Shown one piece after another: positions 1-11,830 of a stretch of DNA of 64,000 nt. Positions within the stretch are counted from its first letter, which is position 1; every line of letters begins with the position of its first letter. The position numbers and the translations under genes were made by a program. The notes beneath the pieces are model-generated. The model was not told where the DNA came from, searched no databases, and was given only the letters and a program-made list of their open reading frames with translations. The DNA is from Erodium maritimum (lineage: Eukaryota; Streptophyta; Magnoliopsida; Geraniales; Geraniaceae): assembly GCA_963921825.1 (NCBI GenBank), contig OY997592.1, positions 65,678,336-65,742,335 on the forward strand, in the 5' to 3' direction.

Positions 1-2169
1 TTAAAAAGCTCATCAGTATATACATATGTGACCAACCGGGATCAAAAAGTTTAAAAGACATTGGAAAATTTGTTTCTTTTTATTTTTGGGTTTGATGATG
101 GCATATACGTTGTTGTTTGTAACGTGTTAGTAGCCTCTATTTTTCTTTTCTTTTTTTGCATCAGACTCATTATAATTTGTGATGCATTTGTCACTATTAA
201 CATATAACAAAGGCCCCATATGGGATGTGTCACCTAGCAGCTATTTAGTTTGTCCTTTTTTTAGTTGGTCCATGCTAGTAAGTTTAATCTATCATGGAAA
301 TGCATATTATACTTTTAGTATATGATGTGATGTGGTAATCGTGGATCCACACTGTTAACCTTTAGAGAGGTCTTTTTTGTCTATGACCAGTAGAAATTTA
401 CATTTCATTAGAAGAGAAGTCTACTGCACCTGGAGATTTGAACGATATTATAGTTTATCATATAGTTGATTTAACTAAAATTTTATTATATGCTAGTATA
501 CTATCATTTGCGAGCTCATTGTGGCTTTCAGGACACAGTTCTAATTATTTAATATTCATATGCCTAGATTCAAATGTGTGGTCGTTAAATTAGACCTCAA
601 ATCTAAAACTATTCCTTTAGGGTTCTCTCCTCCATCTCCACACTATCTCCAGTCGTGCGTCGCCTAAAACACCACTCGGTACTTTCCGGCCAACTTTGCA
701 CACAACCATTCTCATCCACATACCATCACACTTAACCACCATGCCATGGAACGATAGAATATGGAGGTATATGGCGGCTCATGACACCACGACGCTACCC
801 TACTCGCCTCCGCCAATCCTGATCTCAGGTCATATACAAGTACTACTCCCACCTCCCCTCATACTATACCGCCATTACCACTCTTTCCTCGCTCACGCCT
901 TCTCTTCCAACGTCCAATCCAATACCGTCACAACAAGATGGTATTTTAAAGGGCGGGAATCTCCCGTAGAATCCGGCGCATGACGATATCAGAGGGCAAT
1001 ACCATCAAGTGAATGAGCTTTATCTCCGTGAATAGGAGAAGTGGCCAGCCCTTCAAGCAAGATCGTTCTAGACGGATACAACATCCCATCCGGACACCAC
1101 ACGAGAGGCACAACCACCCCCAATTCGTGCCGCAATATGAGGCCGGTCGGGACGTCAATACTCCAGAGGGGTGCAGACGTATCTCTACAAGCTGGCAATT
1201 GAAGGCTTACCTAACGGAATGAAACAAGTGGCCGGTCCTGCGACTGCGTCCACCACAAGAGGAGAATGGGATCACCCTTCCCGCCCGTATTTCCAACACA
1301 CACATCACCATGGCCACCACCTACTAAGGCCATGAGAATTGTGGCCCTATTTATCAGTCCAACCCTCGTGACCGGAACCTAATGCAGGAAGACAAGGCCC
1401 CCTTTAGTACCCCGTGGCCATAGGGGTACTCGGAAGTGAGGACGCCATACACAATATCGGCCACAAAACCAACCATGACCAGGCGAGAACTACCCTGCAG
1501 TCCCGCCAAGCCAAATGAGTTGCCTACTATGCAACAAGGTATGTCTGGAACCGCATACCACGCCCTGTCAAGATCGATGTACACCATACATTAGGGTTCC
1601 TTCACGTCCTAGTGTTCTCCCTGGATACCCATCCATGTGTGGATATCTTCAGGTCGAGTCAGGACATGAGTCTCTTGCGTTCCTACTGAATAACCATCTT
1701 TGTAGACTTTACCTACCGCACCTTTATCTCTAGATTAGCCGGATATTATTATAGGATTCGCGTCTGGTATCTACGAGTCAAGATTTACGCCTCATTCTTT
1801 TGTTTCTTTTTTGTTCATGTCGTTCATTTTCGTGCAATATTATGATATGCTTGCTTATATAACCGCGTCTCAGTTCTAATAAAATTATATATGATAAAAA
1901 AATGTTTGGTCGGTATGATAATATGACATAGTAAACTCTAATTCATTAGTTTTAGTGGTACATTGAAGTCAATTACAGGACAATGATGATGTTCTTAGTC
2001 CTTACAGTGGGAGTGCGATGTGAAACCCTACCTTATAAAAGCTTTTGTCACTCATAAGTGATAACATATATTATAGAGTATCTATTCAGTTAAAAGGTTA
2101 ACTTGATAGTTTATGGCTTGATTGTGATTTTTTACACCCAAAGCATAAAGAAGACCGAAGTATTAGTAC
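1..2169 (-). other. WAK1 intron 2, partial
   Basis: The first bases align with the intron sequence just upstream of the kinase exon of WAK2 (from about 16224), so the kinase exon of WAK1 begins roughly 12 bases beyond the left edge. The intron is at least 2.17 kb, against 0.92 kb in WAK2; the excess is an insertion at about 585-1920. Outside it, both ends align well with WAK2 intron 2. Confidence 0.8.
585..1920 (+). repeat. Unclassified dispersed repeat inserted in WAK1 intron 2
   Basis: Comparison with WAK2 intron 2 shows extra sequence here that is absent from the paralogue; the boundaries are approximate. It contains a short open frame beginning MPWNDRIWRYM at about 741. A second copy at 45.05-45.6 kb has MSWNDRIWRYM in the same context, so this is a dispersed family. 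The right end has a TAAT/A-rich stretch that could be a polyadenylated tail, which would suggest retroposition. No reverse transcriptase, LTR or target duplication was recognised, so the class is open. Confidence 0.5.
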
Positions 2170-4312
2170 CTGCTACAACAGCAGCAACTGTGGATATTTG
2201 GCAAGAGACATTGCTCGCGTTTTTCATGCCTACTGGACACTTGCATAAGACGTCCCCATCTGTGTTCTTGCATCTTGCCATTCCCTTGCACGGGTTGTTC
2301 TTGCACTCGTCAATATCTAATTATTGTCACACAAACAAGTCAACGAATTAATGTTATAGTTCTACGGGAAGTAAAAAGTGATGCGACCTTAGATTAAATT
2401 TTACATTTACCATTCATGGAATAGAAATTGAATGACTATAAATTTGATCTATAATCATGCCCACAAACAGTATATGGGTAGGAGAAGTGGAAATTGATTT
2501 AATGTGTGATCCAAAAAATTCAGATTCAGGCGATATTTAGTTACTATAGAGTAGTCATCTCGGATGTAATTGAATATATGAGGATACTTGGTTTAGAGAA
2601 GATTTTATGGGTTCCAAGAGAAGAAAACAATGTAGCTCTTATAATTGCTTAACTGGCTGTCCTGGCTAGGGAAAGCGAACAATGGCTGGATGTACCTTCT
2701 ATGTTTATCTAAGATGTAGTTCGTAGGGAGAAACCTTATGTATCTCTTACGAGATATAAAAAAAAAAATCAAGTAAAAAGTATATATGCTATTTTGTACC
2801 CTGTCTCATGAATGTCTTACTGGGTGGTAATTAAAATGGGAATTGAGAATGAATGAATTATAAATACTATTTTTATGGAGAAATTTTTACAAACCATTAT
2901 TAACTTTCTGACTTTTGTAGTTCACCACCCTGAAATAAAAGTATGTCTATTTATTCCTAAACAATTTTTAGGATGCAAGTGAATATGAGAAGTCAAAATT
3001 ATCAATATATATTTACAGCAAATAAAAATAAAACTAATATTTTAAGATGAAAATGCTAATATTTTATTAAAACTGTTAAAAGGCTCATATCATTTATTTT
3101 TATATTCCAGTAATATATCACGTGTCATGAATATTTTTTAAATAATTTAACTGTGTAGTTTATTAAGAATATTAATTGAAACTTTACTGGTTATGTTATT
3201 TTGTATTTTTTATAATTTTAATAAAATATTAACATTTGTATTCTAAAAATAATATTTTAATTTAGTTTCTTCTACTGTACTCGTAAAAATTAGTCAGGGG
3301 TGAATTTACATTCTTTATACATGCACAAAGAATTAAAGATAGTGAATGCAACGCAGGTGTGAAGGATGAGAGCTTTTTTTGTTTTGCAATTTATCCTATT
3401 TTAATTTTTTTTATGGTTAGTCATGGCTGCTTAAATTTTTAACATGAGTAGAAAAGTCAAATAGTAACTAAAGCAGATGAAATGGAGAAAAGATAATGAA
3501 GTTATGGTACCTTGGCATCCTCCTGACTTTTTTAGATATGGATTCCCCATGTAACCTTGACTGCATTTGCAACGATATGCAAGGGCGTTATCAGAGTAGA
3601 CACATTCAGCGTTAGGACTGCACTGGTCTTGGCAACCCGGCTCAGTTGAGACCACCCATTCTATTGCCACAGGAGGGTTGGGATATGGATCTGGGTAGCT
3701 GGTGGTGCTTATATTATCTAATAAGCTGAAATTAGAGTCTATGTCAAGTAGAAAAGCATAACTGCAAGGATTGGATTTTGACCAAGTTGTATGGTTATGG
3801 ACACTGGTAATTCTAATAGCAGGCGACTTGAGATGCTTTTGGATTGTAGTCTGGCAGCATCCAATATTACTGGAGCAGATACCCCCTTTGGCGAAATTGT
3901 CATCAGGCTGCATACACAGGGTAGAGCATCCACTTGCGCTTTCGTCGTCTCCCATGGCGGCTGTGACATCACAGCCTATTACTGTGAACTTGTTTCGGGT
4001 GTTGGAGAACGTGAACGGCAGTGAGCTATCCATACCTATATTTTGGTTGAAGAGATTGTTTCCGGTTCCATCGTAGCAGTTAAATGCTGCGTCTATGCGG
4101 ACAACTACTGTGCTGTTCTCGGTTGATATACTTTCAATTGGCATATTTTCACCGAACAGTAGCTGTGGAGGAGAAAATGAGTGGTTGCAGGTCAAGAAAA
4201 AGGTCTCATTCTTGGCACAAACCAATTCATCTATTCCAAATGGATATGGAACCATGACGTCCCCGCATGTCCTGTTGCACCCAGGTAGAGCATACGATGT
4301 AGTATTCTCTGC

Positions 4313-4377
<65 letters not shown>

Positions 4378-4450
4378 GCGTTATCAACATCAACGCCCAC
4401 AAATATAAGACAAGCCACGAGTAAACCCAGGTCTGAGCCTCTGTTTTCAT
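2170..4450 (-). CDS. Wall-associated receptor kinase-like gene WAK1 (exons 1-2; 3' part outside window)
   Basis: Exon 1 is 4450-3511 and exon 2 is 2316-2170; the kinase exon is off the left edge. Exon 1 starts at ATG 4450 (MKTEAQTWVYS) with a hydrophobic signal peptide, then a run of about 21 serines, then the GUB_WAK galacturonan-binding-type domain beginning PGCNRTCGDVMVPYPFGI, and ends in a Cys-rich EGF-like module. Exon 2 encodes a calcium-binding-type EGF module starting DIDECKNNPCKG. The exon 1 donor is CAAG/GTACC, the exon 2 acceptor TTAG/ATATTG and its donor GCAG/GTACT; both introns are phase 1, and 940 plus 147 nt keep the frame. An upstream in-frame ATG at 4495 is less likely, since the paralogues align from 4450. 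The family is plasma-membrane and pectin-associated; intactness of this copy cannot be judged here. Confidence 0.88.
4314..4377. repeat. (GAT)n microsatellite within WAK1 coding sequence
   Basis: About 21 perfect GAT units, read on the minus strand as TCA serine codons. The tract lies between the signal peptide and the GUB_WAK domain. WAK2 has about four units plus GCT (Ala) units at the same place, and WAK3 has mainly GCT units, so the tract is an expansion specific to WAK1. Unit gain or loss keeps the frame. Confidence 0.95.
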
Positions 4451-4557
4451 CTTCTTCCTTCCCATTTTGCCTCTCTTTTGCAAGCGCTCACCCACAGAGC
4501 ACAGTATGAGTATTTTGGGAAGTGTTCGTTTGAGTACCTAACGCATACTTAGCTGAG

Positions 4558-4565
4558 CTTATATA
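4558..4565 (-). promoter_or_regulatory. Probable TATA box of WAK1
   Basis: The minus strand reads TATATAAG about 108 bases upstream of the chosen ATG. It lies in a block (AGCTGAG, TATA, CTAAAGCCT) that is conserved upstream of WAK2, WAK3 and an orphan copy near 12.69 kb. Confidence 0.55.
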
Positions 4566-4624
4566 CTAAAGCCTGCCTGACCAATATACTAACGCATACT
4601 TTCCGTGTACATAACTGAGTTTAT

Positions 4625-5120
4625 TATTATTAGAAAGCCAGGCATTGTGTTTCTGACTAGGTCCGAACTCGAAGGGCTTACTTGTTGGAGGAAGACCCTT
4701 CCCCGTCTTGGGTCCACTATATAATATAGACCCCTTGCATTTCTAAGAATTTAACATTCATTCTCTTCAAAAAAAAAAAAATCACGGTTAAACGTTAAGA
4801 CGGGTGTTACCACGTTATGATATTATGACTGAGTTTGTTATAAATGTTGTATTCTAGTCATTTCTATTTCTCTTACGCAACTTTGAAAACTTTTATTTGA
4901 AAAAAATCGTATACATTTCGGATTTCGATGACTAAATTTTTGGAGTGAAGTTTATAAACGAATTCGATGTACCCTATGAATACTCTCACACATAGTCCTT
5001 CCTACATTTAGATAGTATTTAAATATTACTCAACAATATGGCACGTAATCGTAAGAGATATAAATGTTGGGAAAAGTTGCCGAGTATTTGGTGAGCTACC
5101 TTGAAGTAAAAACACGATGA
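4625..5120. other. WAK1 upstream flank, part of the duplicated unit
   Basis: Two blocks here recur upstream of the paralogues. About 4625-4765 (GGCATTGTGTTTCTGACT and following) matches about 18845-18955 and 43385-43510. About 4830-5110 matches about 22310-22640 upstream of WAK2. No open frame is supported. This shows that the duplicated segment extends beyond the gene. Confidence 0.6.
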
Positions 5121-5129
5121 CAGTGAGTA

Positions 5130-6231
5130 TTTTTGCCATCCAGACCCGTCTGTTTGCGTCAGGACCGAAGCCTGGCCCGTCCATCCGTGCAAAGATTGAC
5201 CAGGCCCATCCATGCCCGTGCGCGCGCGCCAAGCCTGCCTAGGTCCGAGGCCCATCCCAGGTTCCAAAGCCACAAAAGACTCCACATGCCTTGCCCTCCA
5301 AGTCAGATCGACTTGTCGTCCAAAATAGACGACCTTCTATTTTGTGAGGTTTCCTTTTCCTTGTAGGATCAGGAAACCTTGCTCACCAAGCAAGGCCAGC
5401 CGAACCCCTATATATAGCCTAATAGTGTATTGTATAGGGTATCAAAATACTTCGTAGACTTCTCTAGGTAGAGAGACCTGTGAGGTTCACAATATGTGTG
5501 TATCCTTTGTAAACGCTACCTTTTTGAGATAAAATAGTCGTTTACATAAGCCCTGTATCTAAGGCTGTCCAAAATGGACTCAAAACCCGGGCCAACCAGT
5601 TAAACCGGCCCACCTCAACCCCATTGGGGTGCCCTTAATGAGTTATGGGGGTGATAGTGGGTTGCAATTAGATGCCCTATTGACAATTGGGTCCAGGTCT
5701 GGATTGAGAAAACAATCCTCATCAAGGCCCGACCCCAACCGCTAGGATAGGACAACTAAATATATGATGAATTTTAATAGGATAGGACATTTTTTCATCA
5801 TTAAGAAGTGATCAAATTCAGAGCTTTTAAACTCGTTGATCACTTCATAATGGGTTTTTTGGCCAATAAAAAAAGATTGAAAAATCATGTGTTAGTTTGG
5901 CGAATGTAGTAATTTTGAAGCTCTTAACTGTAGGATTGAAATGTATTCCGGTTGGACCGATGCAAACCGGTGACCCGCCCCATAATCTGAACGGGCGGGG
6001 TCTAAATGGCTTAATAAGCCTGAGGCCGGGGATGGGTTCCAATTTGGACAACCCGGTCATTCCAGGGTGGTTCAAAAACACATCTGCATGGTCGGGCCCC
6101 GACCCATGGACAGTCCTGCCCGTATCTTGGGTCAATCCCGTCCAGGCTTACTTAAGACGCCCGGGTCTGATATCCTTGTCCTAAGGTTGAACGTTCCGAG
6201 GAGCATACCACCGAACTCTCGGGCCGTTACA
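5130..6231 (+). other. Non-coding stretch ending in a probable Gypsy LTR 3' end
   Basis: The stretch ends in CCGTTACA at 6231, directly followed by a tRNA-Met-type primer binding site. The last few hundred bases are therefore probably the 5' LTR of the Gypsy remnant to the right. The LTR start could not be placed. The segment holds several GC-rich stretches (for example 5960-6120) but no supported gene. Confidence 0.4.
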
Positions 6232-6233
6232 AT

Positions 6234-7540
6234 TGGTATCAGGGCCTGGTATACAACTAGGTTATTCCGCACCATAGTCCACCATGCGTTCCAACATCTC
6301 CCCAATAGAGACCAAACCCGTCTACATCCAGTTGAACTTCCTTGAAGATATAACCAAGACTTGTATCAACGAGTTGGTCATTCTACAAGGCGAAGCCAAT
6401 GACCAACTCCACGACGCTCTCCGTGAACAGGAAGTCGTCCTCGTAGATAAACTCGTGCATGTGGAAGTATCCCACCAATGCCAGATCGATGCTCTGAAGG
6501 CTGATTTGGAACTCTACAAGCAAGCACGATCCGAAAATGTGTAGCTCCTCCTCATGATTTCGCGGCCGTAGATGTTCCCCGACCCAAGGCCTACATTGGC
6601 AGCCGTAATGCTGAAGAGATCGACAACTTCCTGTGGCACCTTAACCGCTAGTTCAACGCCCAACATGTGATGGACAATGAAGACAAGATTCAAACCCCCC
6701 CCCCCCCCAAAAAAAAAAACTATTTGAAAAATACCTCTTCCGTATGGTGGAGGAGAAAGCGCAAAGAAATCTAGCTACGTGCATCATCTCCTTGTGGGAT
6801 GATTTCAAGACGAGACTCAACTTGTAGTTCATCCTGACGAACGCAACCGAAGAGGCACGCGTATGCATGTGAGACCTAAAGCACACCAACTCCATCCACG
6901 AATACATCACCGAATTCACGACCCTCATGCTATCCATACCGGACATGAGCCCGATCGATGTAGTGTTCAACTTCACACAAAGACTGAAAATGTGGGCACG
7001 ATAGGAGCTCAAGCGACAAGGTGTGGAAGACATTAAAGATGCACTGTCCTTGGCCAAGCAGCTCACGAACTTTGGAGAGAAGACCGATCATCCCAAGGGA
7101 ACGACAACTAGGTTCGACAAAGCTACAATCGAGTGGCAACGCACCCCGTAGTCCATGCCACATATGCGGTGGAAATCACTGGACCCGAGAGTGCCCTAAG
7201 AAGAACCAAATCAACGTTATCCTCTTGGATGAAGAGCCCGAAGAAGAAGCCACCATGGATATCCTTCACCTCGCTGCACTGACAAGGGAACCAACCACTG
7301 GACACCGGATAGCCAATCTGAAGGCCTACCTACATTGTCCTGCCTCGAGGGATGGATGTTATCTATGTGGAGGACCACATTTGATCCGAGGATGCCCCAA
7401 GAAAGCCAAGCTCCAAGCCTTACTCAGCGTGAAGCCATCTCGAGGAAAGTCCATTCCTCCGAATCGTGGTAGTCTGGTTAGACTAACCACCCGTATTCCC
7501 TCACAACGCCCTGAAGCCAGTGAGGCCGACCGTAGCCTAC
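6234..7540 (+). mobile_element. Degenerate Gypsy-type LTR retrotransposon (PBS and gag remnant)
   Basis: A primer binding site for initiator tRNA-Met (TGGTATCAGGGCC) is at 6234-6246. Behind it a gag-like frame runs MRSNISPIETKPVYIQLNF (6284), is broken by a stop at 6542, continues as PRPKAYIGSRNAEEIDNFLW, is disrupted again near a C/A homopolymer at about 6697-6719, and ends with two CCHC zinc knuckles: CHICGGNHWTRECP and CYLCGGPHLIRGCP. Protease, reverse transcriptase and integrase are absent. The element is interrupted on the right by the Copia remnant at about 7540. It cannot encode an active Gag. Confidence 0.8.
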
Positions 7541-7544
7541 TCGA

Positions 7545-7844
7545 AAGTATAAGAACGACTTTTCTTATTGATTTAAAACTCACTCAAAACTAAATCACTC
7601 TCAAGATCTCGTAGTACTTGTGATCTTACTCTCCACATAGTCTCATGGTCTTACTTTCCAAATAGAGCTACCTATTTATATATTAAACTTGACTCCTTAA
7701 TCCACTAGGGTCACAACTCTTATCTCTATTTCTTTAGTTGTATACCTTATCTTTATCTCCTTAGTTGTATACCTTATCTCTATCTCTTTATGAACAACTT
7801 ATCCTAGAGATAACTTTTATTGCAAGCTTTGGAATTATCCAACA
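7545..7844 (-). repeat. LTR of Copia element (3' LTR, minus strand)
   Basis: On the minus strand a polypurine tract (CAGGGGAGAG, 7854-7845) is followed directly by TGTTGGATAATTCC at 7844, the expected start of a 3' LTR. The LTR includes a TATA-like AT-rich stretch and short repeated TATACAACTA units. Its far end is near the junction with the Gypsy remnant and is only approximate. Confidence 0.65.
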
Positions 7845-9700
7845 CTCTCCCCTGTAATTTCAACTTGAACTTCGAGAATCTCGATCGCTTGAACTCTGAT
7901 CAAACTTCTCATCTCTTTGAACTTGATACGTTCTAAGGGCTTGGTAATTGTGTCTGCCTTCTGCTCAACTACAAGAACATCCATAGCCTTAAGGATACTC
8001 CGAGTCATCTCCAACAATGTTCGATTCCTTCTCTCTACAACGTCGTTCTGTTGCGGTGTGCATGGTGTTGTTAGATGTCTTGTGATTCATTCTCTTCACA
8101 TAATAGATTGAACTATATTAAGGTAAACTCTCATCCTCGACCGATGTGAAAGGTTTTTATTGATAAACATGTGTTCTTCTCAATGTTCTTCTTAAACCTT
8201 TTAAAACGATCAAATGCCTCGCTCTTCTCCTTTAACAATATTGTCCACATATACCTGGAGAAGTCGTCGATCAATACGAAGACATATCGATTGTTCGTTA
8301 GTGTTGGTGGTGAGATTGGTCCACACAGATCTCCGTGAACTAATTCCACCACTTGAGAAGCATGGTAAGTCACTTTAATTGGAAACGATTTTCTCGTTTG
8401 TTTCCCTGCCAAGCAAGCATTGCAGACTTTCTTCTCGTGTAAAGCTTGTGGCATACCTTCGACCATGTCTATCTTGACCATGTTATTCATCACACCAACG
8501 TTAATATGTCCAAGACGTGCGTGTCAATTTCTTGTGACATCAACGCCTTACACCAACAAACACTTAGGATAACTAACTTCCGTCAGTGTTTTGTAAATTC
8601 TGTTTGGTGATCTTTCGACTCGCACTACCAGCCTCCCGCTCGAATCACTTAGAGGTAAAGTGCTTCCTTTCATGTGTACTTACTTCACACTCATTCTCCG
8701 TGGCTTGACCTAGATTGATGATATTGTGTTGTAGCTCGAGTATATAGTATATGTCCTTGAGTGCTCTTTTCTCTCATGTCTTGCACACAAAAATTATCAT
8801 ACCCTTTCCTACAATATCAACATACGACCCGTCACCAAACTTTATCTTCCCTTTTATATTCTCATCCAAACTCGAGAAATAATCATTTTCTCCCGTCATG
8901 TTATTGCTTGCACCATTGTATAGATACCAGATACTTGTGTTTCGATCGTGAATGTCGTAACGTTTCGGAAACACCTTATCTTCGTTCAAAAGTACCACCT
9001 CGTGAACATAAAGAGCATCATCGGCTACTTGAGTCTCGTTCAAGTTTGTCTCTTGGCGCTTTTGTTGTCTTTCTCTGTTAGGACAAATAGATGTAAAGTG
9101 ACCCGCCTTGTTACACACCCAGCAAATCACCGTGGAACGATCTCTTTTAGGTTTCTGATTGCTTTCTCTGTTGTCTCCTCCGTGGTTCTAGCCATTGGAT
9201 CTACCTCGACCCCTGCCTCGTCCACTTCTGCCTCGACCTCTACCTCGTGAGCCTCCATAGCCTCCTCGGTTACTTTGTTCTTTATTCGCCCACATGAATC
9301 TCCCTTGATCCTCTCTTTGGGGTTCTTCTTCAACACGTTCTTCGTATGCCTTTATCCTCCCCACTATGTCCTTATAAACCCTATTGTCTTTAGGTCTAGG
9401 ATTTGTTCAAGTGAAGCGACAATATGAATGTATTTGCTTCTCGAAAGTGCTTTTAAGAACTTCTTATCAACTTGGATTCTTCTATGCCTTCTCCCAAAGA
9501 AGCTTCTTTTGATGCATTACCCGATATCTTTCCCGCAAAGTCATCTACGAATCGTTATGATTCATTGTCAATATGTCAAAGTCTGCCATCAACATTTGAA
9601 GTCTTGTCTGTTTCACACGATCTGCTCCTAGATGGTGTGATTTAATGGCCTCCTAAATCTCTTTTGATGTGTCTTGCTCTCCAACCTGCATAATTAACTT
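7845..9700 (-). mobile_element. Internally deleted Copia retrotransposon
   Basis: Read on the minus strand from about 9700: Copia gag (VKQTRLQMLMADFDILTM), glycine/arginine-rich gag tail, CCHC knuckle CWVCNKAGHFTSIC (about 9120), protease region, GAG-pre-integrase (CNACLAGKQTRKSFP) and integrase core (HGDLCGPI, FVLIDDFSRYMW). The frame breaks near 8131, resumes with the integrase motif TPQQNDVVERRNRT, then jumps to the last part of RNase H (EQKADTITKPLERIKF) before the polypurine tract. The rest of integrase, all of reverse transcriptase and most of RNase H are missing. The protease motif reads YNGASNNM where the family has DSGAS, so the catalytic Asp is lost. The 5' LTR is absent. It is a dead, deleted copy. 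Confidence 0.85.
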
Positions 9701-10324
9701 TCGGGAATAGATTGGAATAATATGGCTATGGCAATATCATTTTCTTATTATACAAAAAATAAGAGGAAAAACCATTGAATGCAAATGTTATACCACTTTT
9801 TTGGTATCATTTTACATGTTTTGTAAAAAACACCTTTTCTTCAGGACACGTGACAAAAAAGTGCGCGTAGTTAGGACTTGCGAAACACATTCCTCATTAA
9901 GTTAGGATTCGACGTTCTCCCTTTAGTTTATGACAATCACATAATTCTTTTTTCTTGAAAATGACAGTTTTGCCTTTAACCTTTATGTATACATGTTTTG
10001 CAATGTGGATAAGTTACGTACGCACTTTTACAGTGACATTACCAACTTTTTGCAACAATAAAAATATTAATCCCGTTAGTGAATTGTAGACAGAAAATAG
10101 TATACTATGAATTTTTGCAAAGGAAATAATTCATCGTAAGGTTTTGTAAAATACGCATAGCTCATCGTAAGTTTTTTTTACAATTTTCCCTATATTTTTT
10201 CGTGAAGTTATTTTTGTCATTTCAGGTCTAAAATTTGGTAAATTAGGACTAAAAACCTCAAGGGGGCTGTCAAAAACTTCTAATACTTAGGGGTAGTTTT
10301 TTTAGTGAGTAACAAGAGTAATAT
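9701..10324. other. AT-rich stretch without recognised features
   Basis: No coding frame, RNA gene or terminal repeat was recognised. A short phrase (ACTTAGGGGTAGTT, near 10285) recurs at about 11906, just beyond the repeat that follows. Confidence 0.5.
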
Positions 10325-11830
10325 ATTAATAATAAGAGAAACTCTCTAGAGGTAGAATCCCAAAACGGGTAACCCAGGAGAGACAACTAACAATTGAAAA
10401 TATTGCACGAAAACAAAGTAACGGATCCACACATAGTGGGACAACTACTATATTGAAAATTACTCTTTCACCGAATTGTTTCAAAGATGTCGACATGAGA
10501 ATGCTGCGATAGCCGCCGAAGCAACCGGTACAGCGGCTGAAGACTGTGAGGTAGGGCCGAGTAAACCTTATGATCCGATTAGGCATAGATCGACTCTGAG
10601 TTGTGCTCCAGTAGAATACTGAAGCCTTAGAGTGACGCCCCGGGCATCCCTGTAACCAGGGACTGAATGACTCAATTGGACTTTGCATCATCCCAAGAAA
10701 TCAGCAGATGTCGTACCCCCTCTGATGATAATGAGGGTCTTTAAAAACGTAAAGTTGTTGGTTCCCAATATGATTGAAGAATGTCGCGCCGGTACTTGGT
10801 GGAATCGATGGCACCTTACGTCCAGAGGGCTGTGTAACCGGTCGACCCCCCTCTTGACCCCTTCGGACTCATTCCGCGAGGCGAGGGTGCATTGAGCCCC
10901 CTTCCGCTAAAATGATGCCCCGCCAGGAATGTTGATTGTCCGGGGCCGGTTGTGGAACCCAGATTGCCCACCCCTCCGACCCGGTCCAACCCCGACCCGA
11001 TTGCCTTGACCAGATCCAGCCCGAACCGGTTGCTCTTGTCTCGGCCCGCCCCAGACCCTTGGCCCATCACTAGTCCGCAACCTACCTCCTCTGGCCCGAC
11101 CCGTAACCCCATAAGACCCACTCCACCCATGCCCGTTCTGAGGGCCCAGTTTCCATGGCACCTCCGTCGAAACCCTAGGGGGTTCCGTCCCAAGCCGCCG
11201 CCTCCACGTCGCCGGCTGCCCATGCTCGTCCTGCCTCACCGTCCTGGTCTCCGAGGAGACCGCCACCATAGGAGCCGACCCTGGCAGGAGTTGACCCCCA
11301 AGAATGACCAAAAGGACGATGTCCCGATCCTCTGACCCCGTCTCGTCCGTCATGGCTCTTCCTCACCAGAAGCCTTAGACCGAGGACCCCATCCGTAACG
11401 AAATCGCCGTCTTCTCCCCCATACGATGCCGAGGGCACAGTCCCACCACAAGAGTACGACGTACCACACAGCGCCCGCACTACAGATCATCATCCCTCGG
11501 TGTCCGAGAACCAGGGGACTGAGAGGATGCGCGAGACTGCGAGGCCGGAGACATCGAAGGGAAGAGGGTTACCATCCGTGTTCCTGTGTCAACGCTGCTC
11601 GGAACATAGACGCTGTCGGAGTTGCTGGTAACGATCCTTGTCGCCACCTCCATGAAATCACAAAACCTTAGCTTTTCTATCTCAAAAAGAATCGAAAAGA
11701 AGAGTTGCGTTTGTCCATACCATGACATGGTATGGTGATCCATCACCCTGAGAGCAGCAGCCATGGCTAAAGCCATGACCTTGACCAAGACCCCGACATC
11801 GCCCTAGGGTTTAGACGCTGACCACCCATA
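10325..11830 (-). repeat. GC-rich dispersed repeat, family R1 (copy 1)
   Basis: On the minus strand this begins near 11815 with a segment rich in ATGG/CCATGG (GTCAAGGTCATGGCTTTAGC), passes through a GC-rich Gly/Arg- or Pro-rich part and contains CACCCTCGCCT, GGAATGAGTC and GGTCGACC. The same words in the same order occur on the plus strand at 55.2-56.5 kb, and the first part recurs at 61.8-62.3 kb. Long open frames are present on both strands but do not match a recognised domain and differ between copies, so no protein is claimed. It may be the 5' part of a retroelement. Confidence 0.5.

Noticed and set aside
4095..4509. Plus-strand frames with long poly-Asp or poly-Met tracts
   Set aside because: They are readings of the GAT microsatellite antisense to WAK1 exon 1, whose minus-strand frame has clear domains.
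10907..11353. Long GC-rich minus-strand frames as a host gene
   Set aside because: Frames are open on both strands because of high GC, differ from the copy at 55 kb, and show no domain.
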